Assembly (NCBI GenBank): GCA_001632425.1 | Contig: KV425579.1 | Span: forward strand, 308,220-372,219 | DNA from: Neolentinus lepideus HHB14362 ss-1 | Lineage: Eukaryota; Basidiomycota; Agaricomycetes; Gloeophyllales; Gloeophyllaceae | Direction of reading: 5' to 3' | DNA: 64,000 bases | Part shown: positions 1 through 12,257 of the stretch, one piece after another | How positions within the stretch are numbered: the stretch's first letter is position 1 | Layout: each line of letters starts with the position of its first letter | Notes under the pieces: model-generated | The model's input: the letters and a program-made list of their open reading frames with translations, nothing else | Told to the model about the DNA's origin: nothing | The model's database searches: none | Position numbers and translations under genes: made by a program

Positions 1-1990
1 TCGTCCCCGGTTAATCACTCAATCACATATTTCCACTATGTCAAACTCCCTGCCACGGCTTTGCTAGGTGATCTCGAGACCTATGCATCCGGTCGGGAAT
101 AATTTCTGCTTTCTATCTGGCGAGTAGGGGTCGGTGCGCTGGCACTCAGCTCGATTCTACTTCCAGCCATTCAACTCTCGACCTGCATGTAATGGTCATG
201 GTAAGCACCAATCATATTATTTAGCTTCGGATCTTAGTTTATGCATATTTGCCGGTCTTATATACTCAACATCTTGTATTGACGGTTTTCTTTGCACTAT
301 CAACGCCCGTAATGGGTCCCTTCCAGGTCGGATTCCTTTCGCTCACCTCGCTCTGAGTTTTATTGTCTCGTATGAGCGGGTTTCATCCCGTTCACTTTGG
401 TCTCTTGGCCTGGTCTCCGCCCTGCCCGTTACACTGCATTGCCGGTCGCTACAGTTTATGCTGAACTGTGACAGATTGGCAGAGTTCCCAAGTCCCTATC
501 ATCAATTTTCCGACGCAACGTATACCTATATTGACAGCTATTGCTCAAGCATTTGTGGTGATGCTGACTATCGGATTCGGCATGGTGTTGCGGCATGCTT
601 CAAAGTCGTCATGTTGCGTGCAAGTCATAAGTCATTATTGGCATTGTCCAATAGATGCGGAGCCCAAGGTTTGTTCGGCCATAACTGGATTGTATCCCTT
701 TTTGTGGGTCACTATAGTGTTCGTCGCGCTTCCTGCACTCAATGTAAACGTTAAGGATGAAATGCGCGGTATCGGCATTGCTGAGGGGAATACCCTTGTC
801 CTTTTGATATGTGCGTTGGATAACCAAACATTGAGGCCGCTATGGGACTTACACAGACTCCCTTTAGGCTTCGCCTCGAAACTCCTCTTGAATAGGTATT
901 CTCTCCCTGCACCTAAGGACAACAGAAGCCTCCTCAGCAAATACGAGGTCGGTATCTTCGACTATTTACGATTGGTGACTAAATCCTACACATATCGCAG
1001 CTCAGACTTCGCCTCTCGTGACCTTCCAAATTTTTTGAATATGACAGAAGCCATTGGCCATCGGATGGCCTATGAGGCTGCTGTCTCTGATGGCTTACCT
1101 GCAGAGCTGATTCAAATCTTTGCCCACGACGTCACGAAGGTGAATTTAGCTTGGTATATAGAAGACGGCCACTTAACATCCGAAGGATTTGCGCGCGGCG
1201 CCACCGCCGTCTTCGCTACCCTCTTCCTAAACCTGAAGCATGGATGCAGGAGTTACAGGCATATTCGTACGTACAGGCGCCCATTGTTTCGGAAGATAGT
1301 TGGGCGCAGTTTGTCCCCAAACTCCACTATTGCACGGGCCCTAGTAGAATCAGCAATAGGATTCGGGCATTATTGTAGATAGAGATAGCTATGGCCCTCT
1401 GTGAATGGCCAACAAGAATCAGGACCTATGATCCGTGATGAAACACACAAGCTGCCTTCGTGTAATAATCGTCAAGGATTGCATGCACCGTACAGATTTA
1501 CTATTCGGCGCCACTGTGGCTCAGTCCGCATCGGCAATGCCCGCATGACGCGTTACGTCACGCGGCACACCACAGACTCCTGAAAGCCTTCCACATGGAT
1601 AGCTTGTGCTCGAAGAAGACTCGGAACCGTCTCCTTCTCCTTCCTACAACAATGTGCCGGACCGAGAATCCTGATTCTTCTCGAATATTTTGGCGAACTC
1701 CAAATTCAAAATTTGGGGAGCTTGTTGAAACTGCAGGCCGACGGGGTACCTCAACCTGTTAAATCCGGCACTTTATTGATATCTTCGGCACTGCCAAGGA
1801 TCAAAGAGTCCCTTCTCGATACTGTCCCGTAGTTCAATGGTACTTTCGAGCTGTCGAGCTCAAGAATGTGTCATTTGATCGGGGGGTTATTGCGCTGATG
1901 TCGTGCTGGATTTATCCGCATGAGACGCGCTCTCACATTTGTTATTTGGACTACTTCCAACGAAAGTCAGTCGCAATGCGTCCGCGTTCC
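1..1990. other. Unassigned region; one doubtful open frame at 468-1382 (+)
   Basis: I find no gene I can support here. A 304-codon open frame runs from 468 to 1382 on the plus strand, and another of 206 codons (134-754) overlaps it in a different frame. The 304-codon frame has one hydrophobic stretch around residues 20-42 and a mixed composition after it. No domain, intron signals or family match is visible. It could be a decayed membrane-protein gene or chance. 1400-1990 shows nothing recognisable. Confidence 0.2.
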
Positions 1991-2736
1991 AAGGTTCACT
2001 CAGAGACGGTGTCTATGAATTTGTAGACCCTTCACAATAGTTCCTATCCTTTTCCATCCAGTCGCCGTTCGTCTACGCAGAGACCAGAGAGCAGAATAGC
2101 ACTGAGTCTTCCTGAATATCTGTTCGCCGTGAAAATCAAATATTTGACGGCGAGCTCGCACATCGCAAAGCCTTATTTCTCCATCGGCGCGCCGCGAGCT
2201 GGCAGAATCGTACGGGGAAGGGTAGAAAGTCTTACGCAACAGGGGCGTCTGTCGTGATTGATATCGAGACTAGCCTCTGGCTCACCTCTACAAGGTCAGT
2301 CCTCTACCGATAGCATATCATGCCCACTAATTTCGTTTTTCATTCGTCCCTGCCGTACGACAGCATAAGACTGACCCGTAGAAGTGGGTTCAAGTACGAC
2401 GAAGCTTGACGGTACCTACAGAAGGGTTAAAGCGCCATAACTTGCATACAGAAGCTCCAAACAAACAGGTCTCGTGGGATTGGGTCGGATGGGATATCTC
2501 ATTCTCGATCCTGTCCACATGGGGGTTGTTGACCGTCATACCACACCCTCCAATCACGACGAGGGCGTTTGGGAGCACCATCATGCAAGGGCGAACGGAA
2601 CAAACTGCAAGGGAGCAATAAACAATGCAAAGAATCCGATGTTCTACTCAGCGCCGAGATCACGTTCCTCCTCCCCGGACCCTAGCTTTAACCAGCTAAT
2701 GATGTCCGGGAGGTAGGCTCCCGCGAACGCTGGAGG

Positions 2737-2743
2737 TATAAAA
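2737..2743 (+). promoter_or_regulatory. TATA box of HHE gene 1
   Basis: TATAAAA lies 75 bp before the start codon. The leader between them ends in a block conserved in all three HHE copies (GGAAGACACTTCTCACCACA directly before ATG here, with one or two changes in the others). Confidence 0.7.
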
Positions 2744-2817
2744 GCTACTGCACTCAGCCTGGAAGTCTTCATCCTCCAGACACTCACTCGAGCTCAAGGA
2801 AGACACTTCTCACCACA

Positions 2818-3390
2818 ATGTCGGACGTCCTCGCTACTATCAAGGCTGACCACGACAACGTTAAGAGCCTGTTCGGCAAGTACAAGGCTGCCACTGGCTC
2901 TGAGAAGGTCACCATCGCATTGACCCTCATCTCCGAGATGAAGGCCCACAGCGCTGCTGAGTGAGAACCCATCAGTATGAGCGAATGGATCGCCGATAAC
3001 CTTTGACTTGCAGGGACGCCTCCATCTACGCCGACTACTCCAAGTTCGGCCTCAGTGCTGCTTCCAACAAACGTCAGTTCTCTTTCTAGTTATATTATTG
3101 TCGGATTACTGATCCAATTCCTTATAGAGGAACATGCTGAGATCAACAAGATAATCGCCGACGCTGCTGCCGCCTCTTCCAACGACGCGGTCGTTACCAA
3201 GGCTGTCACGACCTTCATTGCCCACTCTGACGAGGAGGAGAGCCAGCAGTGGCCCGCGATCAAGGCCAAGCTGTCCGCTAGCGAGAGCGCTGTGAGTGTC
3301 TCTCCCATAACCTTTTGTCAAGGGTCCTGACAGGTATGGTTGCAGACTCTTGCGGCGCAGTTTGTCAGCGCGAAGAAGAGTGTTGCATAA
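2818..3390 (+). CDS. Hemerythrin-like HHE protein, copy 1
   Basis: Small soluble four-helix protein of 136 residues. Exons are 2818-2960, 3014-3072, 3128-3291 and 3346-3390, all joined by GT-AG introns of about 53-55 nt. The residues His12, His44 with Glu48, His70 and His100 with Glu104 reproduce the H...HxxxE...H...HxxxE spacing of hemerythrin/HHE cation-binding domains, so it probably binds a di-iron or other metal centre. Oxygen or iron handling is known for the family; the role here is inferred. The protein has no signal peptide or membrane segment. Near-identical copies follow at 4891 (same strand) and 14697 (opposite strand), with intron positions exactly conserved. The TATA box and strong leader suggest high expression. 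Confidence 0.85.
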
Positions 3391-4809
3391 TCATCGAGTT
3401 GTTTCTATGTAATTCACGATAAGGAGTGCAATCGATCATGCATACGGTCATCTGGTCTGATTAAGAGGCAACTGCATTGAGAATTGTTCCTGGTAGTCTC
3501 AATTGGAGGTCTCAATTCGAAGAGATGCCACCAGTTCATGAACCTGAGTGGCTGTTCGAATATGCCAAACACGATGGACGAAGACAGTCCATAGTACTAA
3601 ACGCCTCATAAGCACGGCGGCCGTATCAAAATTACAAAGAAGCGTACAATACTATATTTGAGTGCGCTAAAGATGGCCCTGTGTATACCTGTGTATACTT
3701 GACACTGTACCGGAGACATATTAGTATGGATCTGTTCCTCGGAAGAAATGCCAGCTAGTATTTCCAGGCCACCAAATTTAAAGTTCTGAGTTTAGCAACG
3801 ATGACGAACGATATTCATGTAGGTCACTCTTTGATCATGTCAGGTACTTGAATACGAACAAGAGTGTGGTATACGACAATACACTCTCTGATTAGTTACA
3901 CGCATTTGAACTTGGATAAATGAACGTGCCTCCTCAGTAGAGACAATCGGCGGGGAATGGATCTTGCGTACTGGCAGTGTAATTCATTCGTCTTCCATCG
4001 ACACCAACGGCGATCTGACAACAAAGTCCGGGGCAAGATAGAGTTCACTCAGAGAACGGAGTCTATGGATTTATCAACGCTCGACGATGGTTCGCGACCT
4101 TGGACATGTCAATTTGGACATGATTCCTCGTCACGCCGACGCAAAAAGTACAGAGGATCTCCGTAAATATCTGCCTTCACTGCAATGCAAATAGAACGAT
4201 ATTACCGAGGCAGCTCGCATGCAGTCTGTATCTCGCGTCACGAGTTTCGGATGCAGAATGGCATGCGGGGTGGTCGACGCTCCGTAGACATGTGTCATCG
4301 ACGCTGGAGAGGGCCTCGTGCTTGCTCGCCCAGCTTGGTTCCCGCTGGCCTACACCGAATGTATTGTCAGAACTTCACCTTGGGCGTAGTGTCGTCAATT
4401 TATCACTCACCCCAAAATTCATTAGTATCTCACATATGACAAGCACTGAGTTGACCGAACGAGGTAGATTCAGGTTCTACGAATCCGCAGGGAAGCATCG
4501 AAGCTGTACGATTGCACTTCAGATCTCCACATAAACCAGCCTCATGGGATTGGGTCAGACAGAGTACCTCGATCTTGACTACATCGGGGTCAGTCGAGCG
4601 TCATACTGTGCCCACCAATCGCAAGCAACGCATTTCTGCACGGACATCCATCAACACCTTCTAGAGCCATACGGAACAATCTGCAAGGACGAGATGAGCA
4701 ACAAGATCTACCGTGCAACTCAGGGGTGAGGTCACGGTACTCCTCACCAGGACCAAGCTCTAAACGGCCAAGGATATCCGGGCGGTAGGCTCCAGCAAAG
4801 GGCTCGAGG
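3391..4809. other. Spacer between the two tandem HHE genes
   Basis: No gene is supported. The first 650 bp has no match inside the window. From about 4040 onward the sequence is a diverged copy of the region upstream of HHE gene 1 (see the tandem duplication entries), including a degenerate promoter-proximal block. Short open frames here have no recognisable features. Confidence 0.5.
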
Positions 4810-4816
4810 CATAAAA
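4810..4816 (+). promoter_or_regulatory. TATA-like box of HHE gene 2
   Basis: CATAAAA lies at the same distance from the ATG (75 bp after its last base) as the TATAAAA of gene 1. One base differs from a perfect TATA box, so promoter strength may differ between copies. Confidence 0.6.
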
Positions 4817-4890
4817 GAACATGCATCCGTTGCACTGTCCCTCATCCTCCCAGCACCCACTCGAGCTTAAGGAAGACACTTCTCATCACA

Positions 4891-5473
4891 ATGTCGGACG
4901 TCCTCGCTACCATCAAGGCTGACCATGACAACGTCAAGAGCCTGTTCGGCAAGTACAAGGCTGCCACTGGCTCTGAGAAGGTCACCCTCGCGTTGACCCT
5001 CATCTCTGAGATGAAGGCCCACAGCGCCGCTGAGTGAAGACTACTCACACTGGACGTAATCAGGCGTCTGATCTGATCTGTGATCTATAGGGATGCTTCC
5101 ATCTACGCCGACTACTCCAAGTTCGGCCTCAACGCCGCATCCAACAAGCGTAAGTATTAAGCATTGCCTCCCAACGACAGTATTTGATGGCTTACCGTTA
5201 TCTTTGCAGAGGAGCACGCTGAGATCAACAAGCTCGTCGCCGACGCTGCTGCTGCCTCCTCCAACGACGCTGTCGTTACCAAGGCTGTCACGACCTTCAT
5301 CGCTCACTCCGACGAGGAGGAGAGCCAGCAGTGGCCGGCTATCAAGGCCAAGCTGTCCGCCAGCGAGAGCGCCGTACGTGTTTCTGGTACAGTAATCTTG
5401 GATTCGGACCCTGATGAGTCGGATACAGACTCTTGCGACCCAGTTCGTGAGCGCCAAGAAGAGTGTCGCCTAA
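4891..5473 (+). CDS. Hemerythrin-like HHE protein, copy 2
   Basis: 136 residues. Exons are 4891-5033, 5091-5149, 5210-5373 and 5429-5473, with lengths of 143, 59, 164 and 45 nt identical to copy 1. The metal-ligand pattern His12, His44/Glu48, His70, His100/Glu104 is intact. Differences from copy 1 are few (for example Leu for Ile at 33, Asn for Ser at 62, Leu-Val for Ile-Ile at 76-77). Introns are far less conserved than exons. It most likely has the same biochemical role as copy 1 and adds gene dosage. Confidence 0.85.
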
Positions 5474-5730
5474 GCGCCTTCATCACTTTCAGGATTCGGG
5501 GCGAACTGCCGTTTATCTATACCAATCTGTTGTATGATAAGTAGCAAATGGATCATGCGCATGAATTATTCCAGATCGAGTCACTCAGGGCTCGTACCTT
5601 CGCCTAGAACACTGTTTCGCAAGAGTGTTTGGCAGGTTCATGTCCATGGCACCCTTCGAAATAAAGAGCAACGACATCTGCAAAATGGAAAATATGAACG
5701 AAGGATCGAAGAGATCGGAAGGTCGTAGAT

Positions 5731-6560
5731 GTGATGCAAGGTAGGGCAATACCAAATCCACTCTATTCAATAGACGTAGGTCGTATTGGCAAACTACAGT
5801 GTCTCCATTCCTCGTCCACAATAGGTTTCCAGAGCGAAGACATACTGAATGGTGGATATATAGGGGGCTTGCCGTGTGTATTGTGTTCGCTTTGAAAACG
5901 TACTACGGGCGAATCAATTTCAATCGGCCTGAAAAAGGCATGCTGCCCGGAGATCAGTGTTCTCTTGACACCCGAGTGTCGTGACGGATATCTGACATAA
6001 AGCACCAACGCTTGGAAGCGTAATATAATACCTGGACACATAATGGCCTGCATAGAGGAGTGATGATTTGGGGTCACCGTTTCGTGGTCTGCATGGGGTA
6101 GTCCCGGAAGTCGGAGTGAGAATTGACGACACTTTTGTTCCAGGCGGTACCATATTCGTTAAACCAATTTGGGTCCAGCGCACCTTTACAGAGATCATGG
6201 ATACAGTGCAAAGGTAGGGCAATAGCATGTATTTTATAGCGCGGTATTGCCTAACCATTGCTACTAAATCCAGACTGAACCCTGTCTAATGGCCGGGCAT
6301 CGTCTTGGTAAACCGACCTATGTTTCCAAAACGGAGGCATGGAATGAAGACTGGTGGATATCTGGGGGTTTGTAGTGTATTCACTGCTTTTTAGGAACAT
6401 GGAAGGTACGAAGAAATCGGCGTAGAATGGGAATGATGTCTGGATATCGCTATACTGTGGACATCCAAATGTCGTGACGTATATCCGACGTGAATGAACA
6501 ACTCTTGGAAGGATGATACAATACCTGGATACATGTCGATGGAAGAGCCGTATGTCGTTA
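5731..6560. repeat. Degenerate tandem repeat, about 0.48 kb period
   Basis: Two diverged direct copies lie roughly at 5731-6055 and 6205-6545. Shared marks are GGTAGGGCAATA (5740 and 6213), ATAT(AG/CT)GGGGG..TTG near 5858 and 6358, GTCGTGACG(G/T)ATATC near 5979 and 6472, and AATACCTGGA(C/T)ACAT near 6027 and 6520. On the minus strand both copies keep open frames with a shared run HxVSRYxIxLPxV, so this may be a decayed repeated coding element. No known transposon hallmarks were seen. Confidence 0.55.
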
Positions 6561-7836
6561 GCAGCTGACGGAACGCCAGCCACTGGCATCATGTCCGTCT
6601 TGAATGAATGCACTGATTACCGCAAATAAAATAACGCACTCACCAGTCTATTGTGTAGTACAGCCGCTGGTGATACGCAAAACGAGCGCGGAACCTCCGT
6701 CAAAATGCCTCACATCGAATGAAGCACATATTCAGCAACTGCCTGCACGGCGCACCTTGGGCCTCATTTCCGACCAGCATGAACTACGCAGCATAAGGAG
6801 ATGCGTTAGAACAGTGACTCGACTGTGGGAGATGAGACCACACTACAAATTCGACGGCGAGGAACGGAGGGTCAGAAGGAGGATGGTGCGGGAATTGAGG
6901 AGGAATGCCGATGTTTGTAGTTGCGGAAGCCCGAAAAGACCTTCCCTGTTCCTTCACATGATAAACGAGAGGAGCGACTGGACAAGTCTAATGCGCTTGA
7001 GTCGGAGATGTCTGAGTTTGAATTGTGCTTAGACTTTAGAAGTCTGGGAAAGTCTGGGAATCTGGGATAGGCCAACAAAGTTGCTTACTTTAGAAGGTAA
7101 ATATCTGCTTTGGTTGACACTAGTTAGCCTGACACTTCCTTAGCTATCACATCCCTAATTATGCATTACCCCCGCGTATATAATAGCTCTCAAGACGTAA
7201 AGCCTTCATTTCCTCTCCTTTTTCCCCCATCGTCAGCTCTCCCCCGTACGTCGCACGACTCCGCATTAGCATCGTGTTGTTGCTTGTCGTTGCTCCTAGC
7301 CTCAAAAAATACTGCACCCCTGTCTTACAACTATTGTGGCACTCGTTTGGAAAAGCACATTGTGCCTTTTGACTCGCTTGAATATTGTGGCTAGTGAAGC
7401 GGCTACCCTGCGTGGTGTTTTCCGGGTCCTGGAGGACATTTGGTGAGTTTTGACACTCCGACTTCGAGTCCAACTTGGACACTCTGAACATCATGAGAAC
7501 AGCGTCGATGATGCAGAAATCTCGGCGACATGAGAGCTTGTCTGAGAAGGACAGCAATGTCTGGAAAAGCCTGTGCATGTGATGTGTTTCATTAGCAAGC
7601 GGAGCTCTGGTTTACAGCAAACCATCACTGCGAGAGCTAGCACTGGGCGCTAGCCAGTGCTCGGTCGGAACCCGTGCGGTGTCCCGAGGATTGTTGCTGA
7701 AGACGGTCGGGCTATCTCGGAACTTGGGACGGCTAGAGGTACTGTGAATTTGGCTGGTATCGCGGATTATCTCGGAGAGGAGGAGTGACGCAAATGGCAG
7801 GCATTATCAGGCGGGGATGTTCCCGAGGGCTCCCCC
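6561..7836. other. Intergenic region upstream of PEP carboxykinase
   Basis: Several overlapping open frames (for example 6604-7032 on plus and 7159-7578 on minus) show no splice continuity, domain or low-complexity signature, and I leave them out as genes. The last few hundred bases presumably contain the PEP carboxykinase promoter and its control elements. Confidence 0.4.
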
Positions 7837-7843
7837 TATAAAA
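7837..7843 (+). promoter_or_regulatory. TATA box of the PEP carboxykinase gene
   Basis: CCCTATAAAACC contains a perfect TATAAAA. It is 285 bp from the ATG. A probable 5'-UTR intron (GT at 7916, AG at 8076, with a TACTAAT-type branch site near 8053) shortens the mature leader to a usual length. Confidence 0.65.
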
Positions 7844-8127
7844 CCTGCATGCTTCCCCAGACATAGATCTTTGTCTCTCCTCGCTCAGCATACGTCTTTT
7901 GCATCTGTTGCAAAGGTAGGCGTCTCAGTTCTGACATTGCCGCCAGCGTGGCTTTGCACATGATATCGGCTCAGAACGGAGCTGGGGTCACGAGCTTCCT
8001 TTTACCCCGCATAAACTAACCCCGCCTCCTATATCATTCTTCATCGCTCCAATACTAATGCTTTAATAATACCTAGCACGCCTACCCCGCATCCTCATTT
8101 TCTTTGTCTCTTTCGACTCCTGCAACC

Positions 8128-10160
8128 ATGGTCTACCCTCACTCGACTCCTTACGTTACTCCTCACATCCTCCATAAGCATTATGCGCAAGCCCACGATA
8201 CTGAGCAGTACAATGAACGTGAGTGGTCTCAAGATCGATATAGTCATCGTACGGTACTCAATGTCATCGATGCAGTGATCGGACGTGAGCTGGAGTATTT
8301 CTCACAAGCTGGCTTCGACATGGACAAGATCACCATCAAGCGCAACGCACCTGTCGCCCAGCTGTATGAGGATGCAATCCGCAATGAGGGCGCCGTCATC
8401 TCCTCGAGCGGCGCGCTCATTAATTTCTCTGGCAAGAAGACCGGCAGGAGTCCCAAGGACAAGCGTATCGTCTTCGAGGAGACGAGCAAGGATGACATCT
8501 GGTGGGGCTCTGTGAACATCAAGATGGACGAACGTAAGTTCTAGTCTCCCGCTGTGGTGCAGGACGGGCTCGTGACGGATCCTTATGACATGATGCAGAT
8601 ACCTTCGAGATCAACCGCGAGCGTGCGATTGATTATCTCAATACCCGTGACAACGTCTACGTCTTCGATGGCTTCGCAGGGGTATGTTCCGGCCTCCTTG
8701 ATATTTCCTCCCTTGATTCTAACGTGCATCGCAGTGGGATCCACGCTATCGTATCAAGGTCCGAGTCATCTGTGCTCGGGCATACCACGCTCTCTTCATG
8801 GTATGCAATGATTAGCCGATCAAGCAAGTCTTGACACTTACGGTAATCGTTTTCAGCACAACATGCTTATTCGGCCCACTGAAGAAGAGCTGGCTAACTT
8901 CGGCGAGCCCGATTTCATCATCTACAATGCTGGTCAATTCCCTGCAAATCGCTTCACTCAGGGCATGTCGTCCACGACCTCTGTCGAGATCAACTTCAAG
9001 CGCATGGAGATGGTCATCCTCGGTACTGAGTATGCTGGTGAGATGAAGAAGGGTGTCTTCTCCGTTATGGTCGGTTTTACTTCTTTTGATTCGTTACTCT
9101 GATCCGGTGCTTACATCCTGGGCAGCATTACCTCCAACCTGTCAAGTTCGGCCAGCTATCCCTCCACTCGTCTGCCAACGTCGGTATCGAGAAGGGCGAT
9201 GTCACTCTGTTTTTCGGACTTTCTGGGACTGGCAAGACGACGCTGTCGACCGACCCTCGCCGTCAGCTCATCGGTGACGATGAGCACGTATGGTCTGACA
9301 AGGGCGTCTTCAACATCGAGGGTGGTTGTTACGCCAAGTGCATTAACCTCTCCGCGGAGAAGGAGCCTGAGATTTACAATGCCATCCGTTTCGGCTCTAT
9401 CCTCGAGAACGTTGTGTACAACCCCACCACCCGTGTACCTGACTACGACGACACGAGCATCACGGAGAACACACGGTGTGCGTACGCGATCGAGTACATC
9501 CCTGGCGCCAGGATCCCGTGTATTGTCGATACGCAGCCGAGCAACATTGTCATGTTGACTTGCGATGCTTTTGGTGTGTTGCCGCCTGTGAGCAAGCTGT
9601 CGCCTGAGCAGGCCAGCTACCACTTCTTGGCCGGTTACACCTCGTAAGTGCTGTGTTTCTTTGCGATCTCCATCCATGCTCATTGGTCGTAAAGGAAGAC
9701 TCCCGGTACAGAAGACGGTGTCCTCGAGCCCATTCCTACCTTCTCGACCTGCTACTCCGCGCCCTTCATTGTCTGCCATCCTGGCCGCTACGCGTCCATG
9801 CTCGCCGAGCGCATGTCCCTGCACAATGTCGACTGCTGGCTGATCAACACCGGCTGGACGGGCGGCAAGTTCGGCATGGGCAAGCGCTGCCCGCTCAAGT
9901 ACACGCGCCGTATCATCGACGCCATCCACTCTGGCGAGCTCGCCAAGGCGGAGTACGAGACGTTCGGCGTGTTCAACCTGGAGATCCCTACGAGCCTCGA
10001 GGGCGTTCCTCGCGAGCTGCTCAACCCTGAGCATGCCTGGCCGAACCGGGAGGCGTTTGAGAAGGAGGTCAGGAAGTTGGCGGGCATGTTTACGAAGGCG
10101 TTCCAGGTGTACGAGGCGGATGTGGAGGACAAGGTGCGGTTGGCGGGGCCGCAAGTGTAA
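8128..10160 (+). CDS. Phosphoenolpyruvate carboxykinase (ATP)
   Basis: Catalyses oxaloacetate + ATP to phosphoenolpyruvate + ADP + CO2, the committed step of gluconeogenesis, in the cytosol. The model has six exons: 8128-8533, 8599-8681, 8735-8800, 8857-9069, 9126-9643 and 9695-10160, giving 583 residues (yeast PCK1 is about 550). Visible signatures are the PEPCK-specific loop before GLSGTGKTT (P-loop, residues about 287-295), the DDEHVWSD kinase-2-like motif, [10 protein letters not shown], and the INTGWTGG segment near the C-terminus. The ATG at 8128 (AACCATGG) is a strong context and gives the usual N-terminus; an upstream in-frame TTG is not a start. A 5'-UTR intron at 7916-8076 is likely. 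Regulation by carbon source is known for the family but not shown by sequence here. Confidence 0.95.
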
Positions 10161-10416
10161 GGTGCGAGCTTATGACGGTGGAGAATGAGCGGATTGATGA
10201 ACGGCTATAGAGGGGTAATATTGTATAACTAACGCAAGAGCTTTCTTTGTATTATTGTTTCTTTTTCGCGTTTGGCTATCAATTGGATCTAAAGATTAGA
10301 TTTACAAGAGACAAATGCCAGAGTGGTGCAATTGGTCGGATATGCGAATATGACGACAGATAGTAACGACAATAGCTAGGGGGAAGTCACCTGTCTTCGT
10401 TACGCAATGAAGTCTG

Positions 10417-11639
10417 TTATACGGTATGGAAATCATCTATCTCCCTCTGGTCTTGTCTAACATCCAACCACGAATGCAATCCAAACATGTCCGGAATAGC
10501 GTTACAGGCTTCTTGCAAGCCAATCCATATATCATCCTTGGCCTGGTTGCAACAACGGTCACATAGGCCCTTTACAATGTTGTCCCAAGCCTTTTTGGTG
10601 AACGACTCGAAGCAGTCGTGATCGTTCCCGAAGAACCCGCACTCGTCGAGACGCAGATACACAGTGCGCAGCCATCCCGAGCATGCCCGTCTGTTGGGGC
10701 ACTTGCCATTGGGCCAGTATTCGCCCCGCCGGAGGACGTCCTGGAAAAGAGAGAACGTGTGCTCCCTGCGAATCTGGCCTCGGCGGTGCTTACCGCGGAG
10801 CACTGTAATCTGGTCGTCTGGGCTTAACTTTACACATCTTCCGGGAGAGCTGGAGTCGATGGTGCCTTTGATAATGTCTTCTAGGGGTGCGGCAGAGGCG
10901 ACGTAGTAGGCTGCGGGAAGGATGATCGGGCAGTCGAGTTTGGCGACTTTGATTGCTTCGAAGGCGGTGGAGAGGGAGATGCGCGAGAGGCCTTCGGTCC
11001 AGTCGGGAAGTTCGGTGGGGAAGATTTTAAAGAGGAGAGATTTAGCTTGTGCGCAGTATGGTGGGTGACTGTATTTGTTGCCGAGGTGATAGAGCGCGCC
11101 CGCAACTTGGATGGCGCTGACGTCCAGGAGAATTTGGAAATATTCACTGGGGTGATTGACGTCGTTAACAGAGCAATTATGGGAAGCAGTATTGAGGCTC
11201 ACTTGTCATCATAGATCTTCGCAAGCCAAACGGACATGTTCCAGACTGTCTCCATGCCATCCAAAGTAATGATATGGCCATCTTCCGTCTGTTCGGATTC
11301 ATCAGGGCTCGCAACCATGAACATATCTTGAAAGAATTCGGAGGTGGCGATGAGCTTGGCCGTATGTACTTTGAATAGATATGGCGAGACTTTGAAGGTA
11401 ACGTCGCCATCTCCGAAGTAGAACCTAGGATGACGCTGGTCTCTGGACTGGGAGTTGACTGCCTTGTGGCTGAATGGTGGAGATAAATTGTCTTCGCCCT
11501 CGCTTAAGTTTGGGACGGCGTACGAAGAGGTCACGTCGGTGCACAATCTCTTCGATTGGCGTGACATACAAGGTCCTCCTGGAATGTCACGGGACCGTTT
11601 CATTTGTCTTCGCGAGTAGCACTCAGATGTCACCAACAT
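10417..11639 (-). CDS. BTB/POZ domain protein
   Basis: 388 residues from two exons, 11203-11639 and 10417-11146, joined by a 56-nt intron in frame (donor GTGAGC, acceptor CCCCAG). Residues about 70-180 show the basidiomycete BTB/POZ pattern: a FYFGDGDVTFKV start, LFKVHTAKLIATSEFFQDMF, then an acidic loop and the helix LDGMETVWNM. The C-terminal half (IQVAGALYHLGNKY..., Cys-rich stretch around residue 290 and WLRTVYLRLDECG) follows the layout of the large Agaricomycete BTB families of unknown partner. It may be a substrate adaptor of a Cullin-3 ligase, which is inference from the domain. A downstream Met (MKRSR, residue 13) is an alternative start. Confidence 0.8.
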
Positions 11640-12257
11640 GATGGTAGTCGCGAAACGAAGTCAGGGAGGTTGAGGATTCCAACAGATACTGTTTGAGCGC
11701 TGAGTTGTGGGTGAGTACAGATATAAAGCGTTATTACCACTGTCGCCTTTATAGTCCAGCAGGCCCATCAACGGCGAGTTTGCTTTGACCAGAGGTGACA
11801 CGCCACTTGCGCTTTGTCCATCGAACAAGGAAATGAAAGAGTGCATTGTACCCAGAGCCCTGACATCGTGATTCCGATAGAAAGGGCAAGTTTTGGTGAC
11901 CAGTGTGATGTCTGACGTAGAAAAGACAACACCTCTTGAGAGACAGAGACCATCGAGTTCCATGGACTTGCTTCGATGGATGTATACGATTTATTCGTCC
12001 AGAATGACAGTGAAGTATTCCTCCGGTGAAGACAAGCGTTTTCGAGGACCTTCGTCCTGTTGCAGAGACTATGTAGCAGTTATGTAGCAGCACTCAGCAG
12101 CAAGCTCTTCGAGGTCGATTTCGAAGAACGTTCGGCATTTCCCGCCGCGGCGATAACTCATCGCATCTTCCAGCCTATCCAGATTCATTCTCACTCATTA
12201 CATACGATGGGTGGGCGGGCTATCTTCACTTTCAACATTAGGCCAAGGAACCTATAT
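11640..12257. other. Intergenic, with a weak minus-strand open stretch
   Basis: Two overlapping minus-strand frames (11661-11963 and 11749-12093) exist, but neither joins by splicing to the BTB gene or resembles a known family. Nothing else was identified. Confidence 0.35.

Larger units (their letters stand above)
1990..3400 (+). repeat. Tandem duplication, unit 1 (HHE gene plus about 0.8 kb upstream)
   Basis: This block matches 4040-5480 in the same orientation. Similarity is seen far upstream of the gene (TTCACTCAGAGACGGTGTCT near 2000 against TTCACTCAGAGAACGGAGTC near 4050; GGATTGGGTCGGATGGGATA near 2477 against GGATTGGGTCAGACAGAGTA near 4546) and then through the whole gene. The upstream DNA is diverged and the exons are nearly identical, so the gene and its promoter were copied together about 2.06 kb apart. 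Confidence 0.75.
4040..5480 (+). repeat. Tandem duplication, unit 2 (HHE gene plus upstream)
   Basis: Second copy of the block at 1990-3400. Upstream parts are only moderately similar, while exon sequences and splice-site positions match closely, consistent with an older duplication under selection on the coding part or with later gene conversion between exons. Confidence 0.75.

Noticed and set aside
134..1382. Two overlapping long frames as separate genes
   Set aside because: They overlap in different frames, lack domains and splice signals, and cannot both be real.
8104..8127. Upstream start of PEP carboxykinase at a TTG codon
   Set aside because: Eukaryotic genes normally start at ATG; the ATG at 8128 gives the expected N-terminus and context.
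9156..10154. 332-codon minus-strand frame across the PEP carboxykinase exons
   Set aside because: Shadow of the codon-biased plus-strand gene; no independent features.
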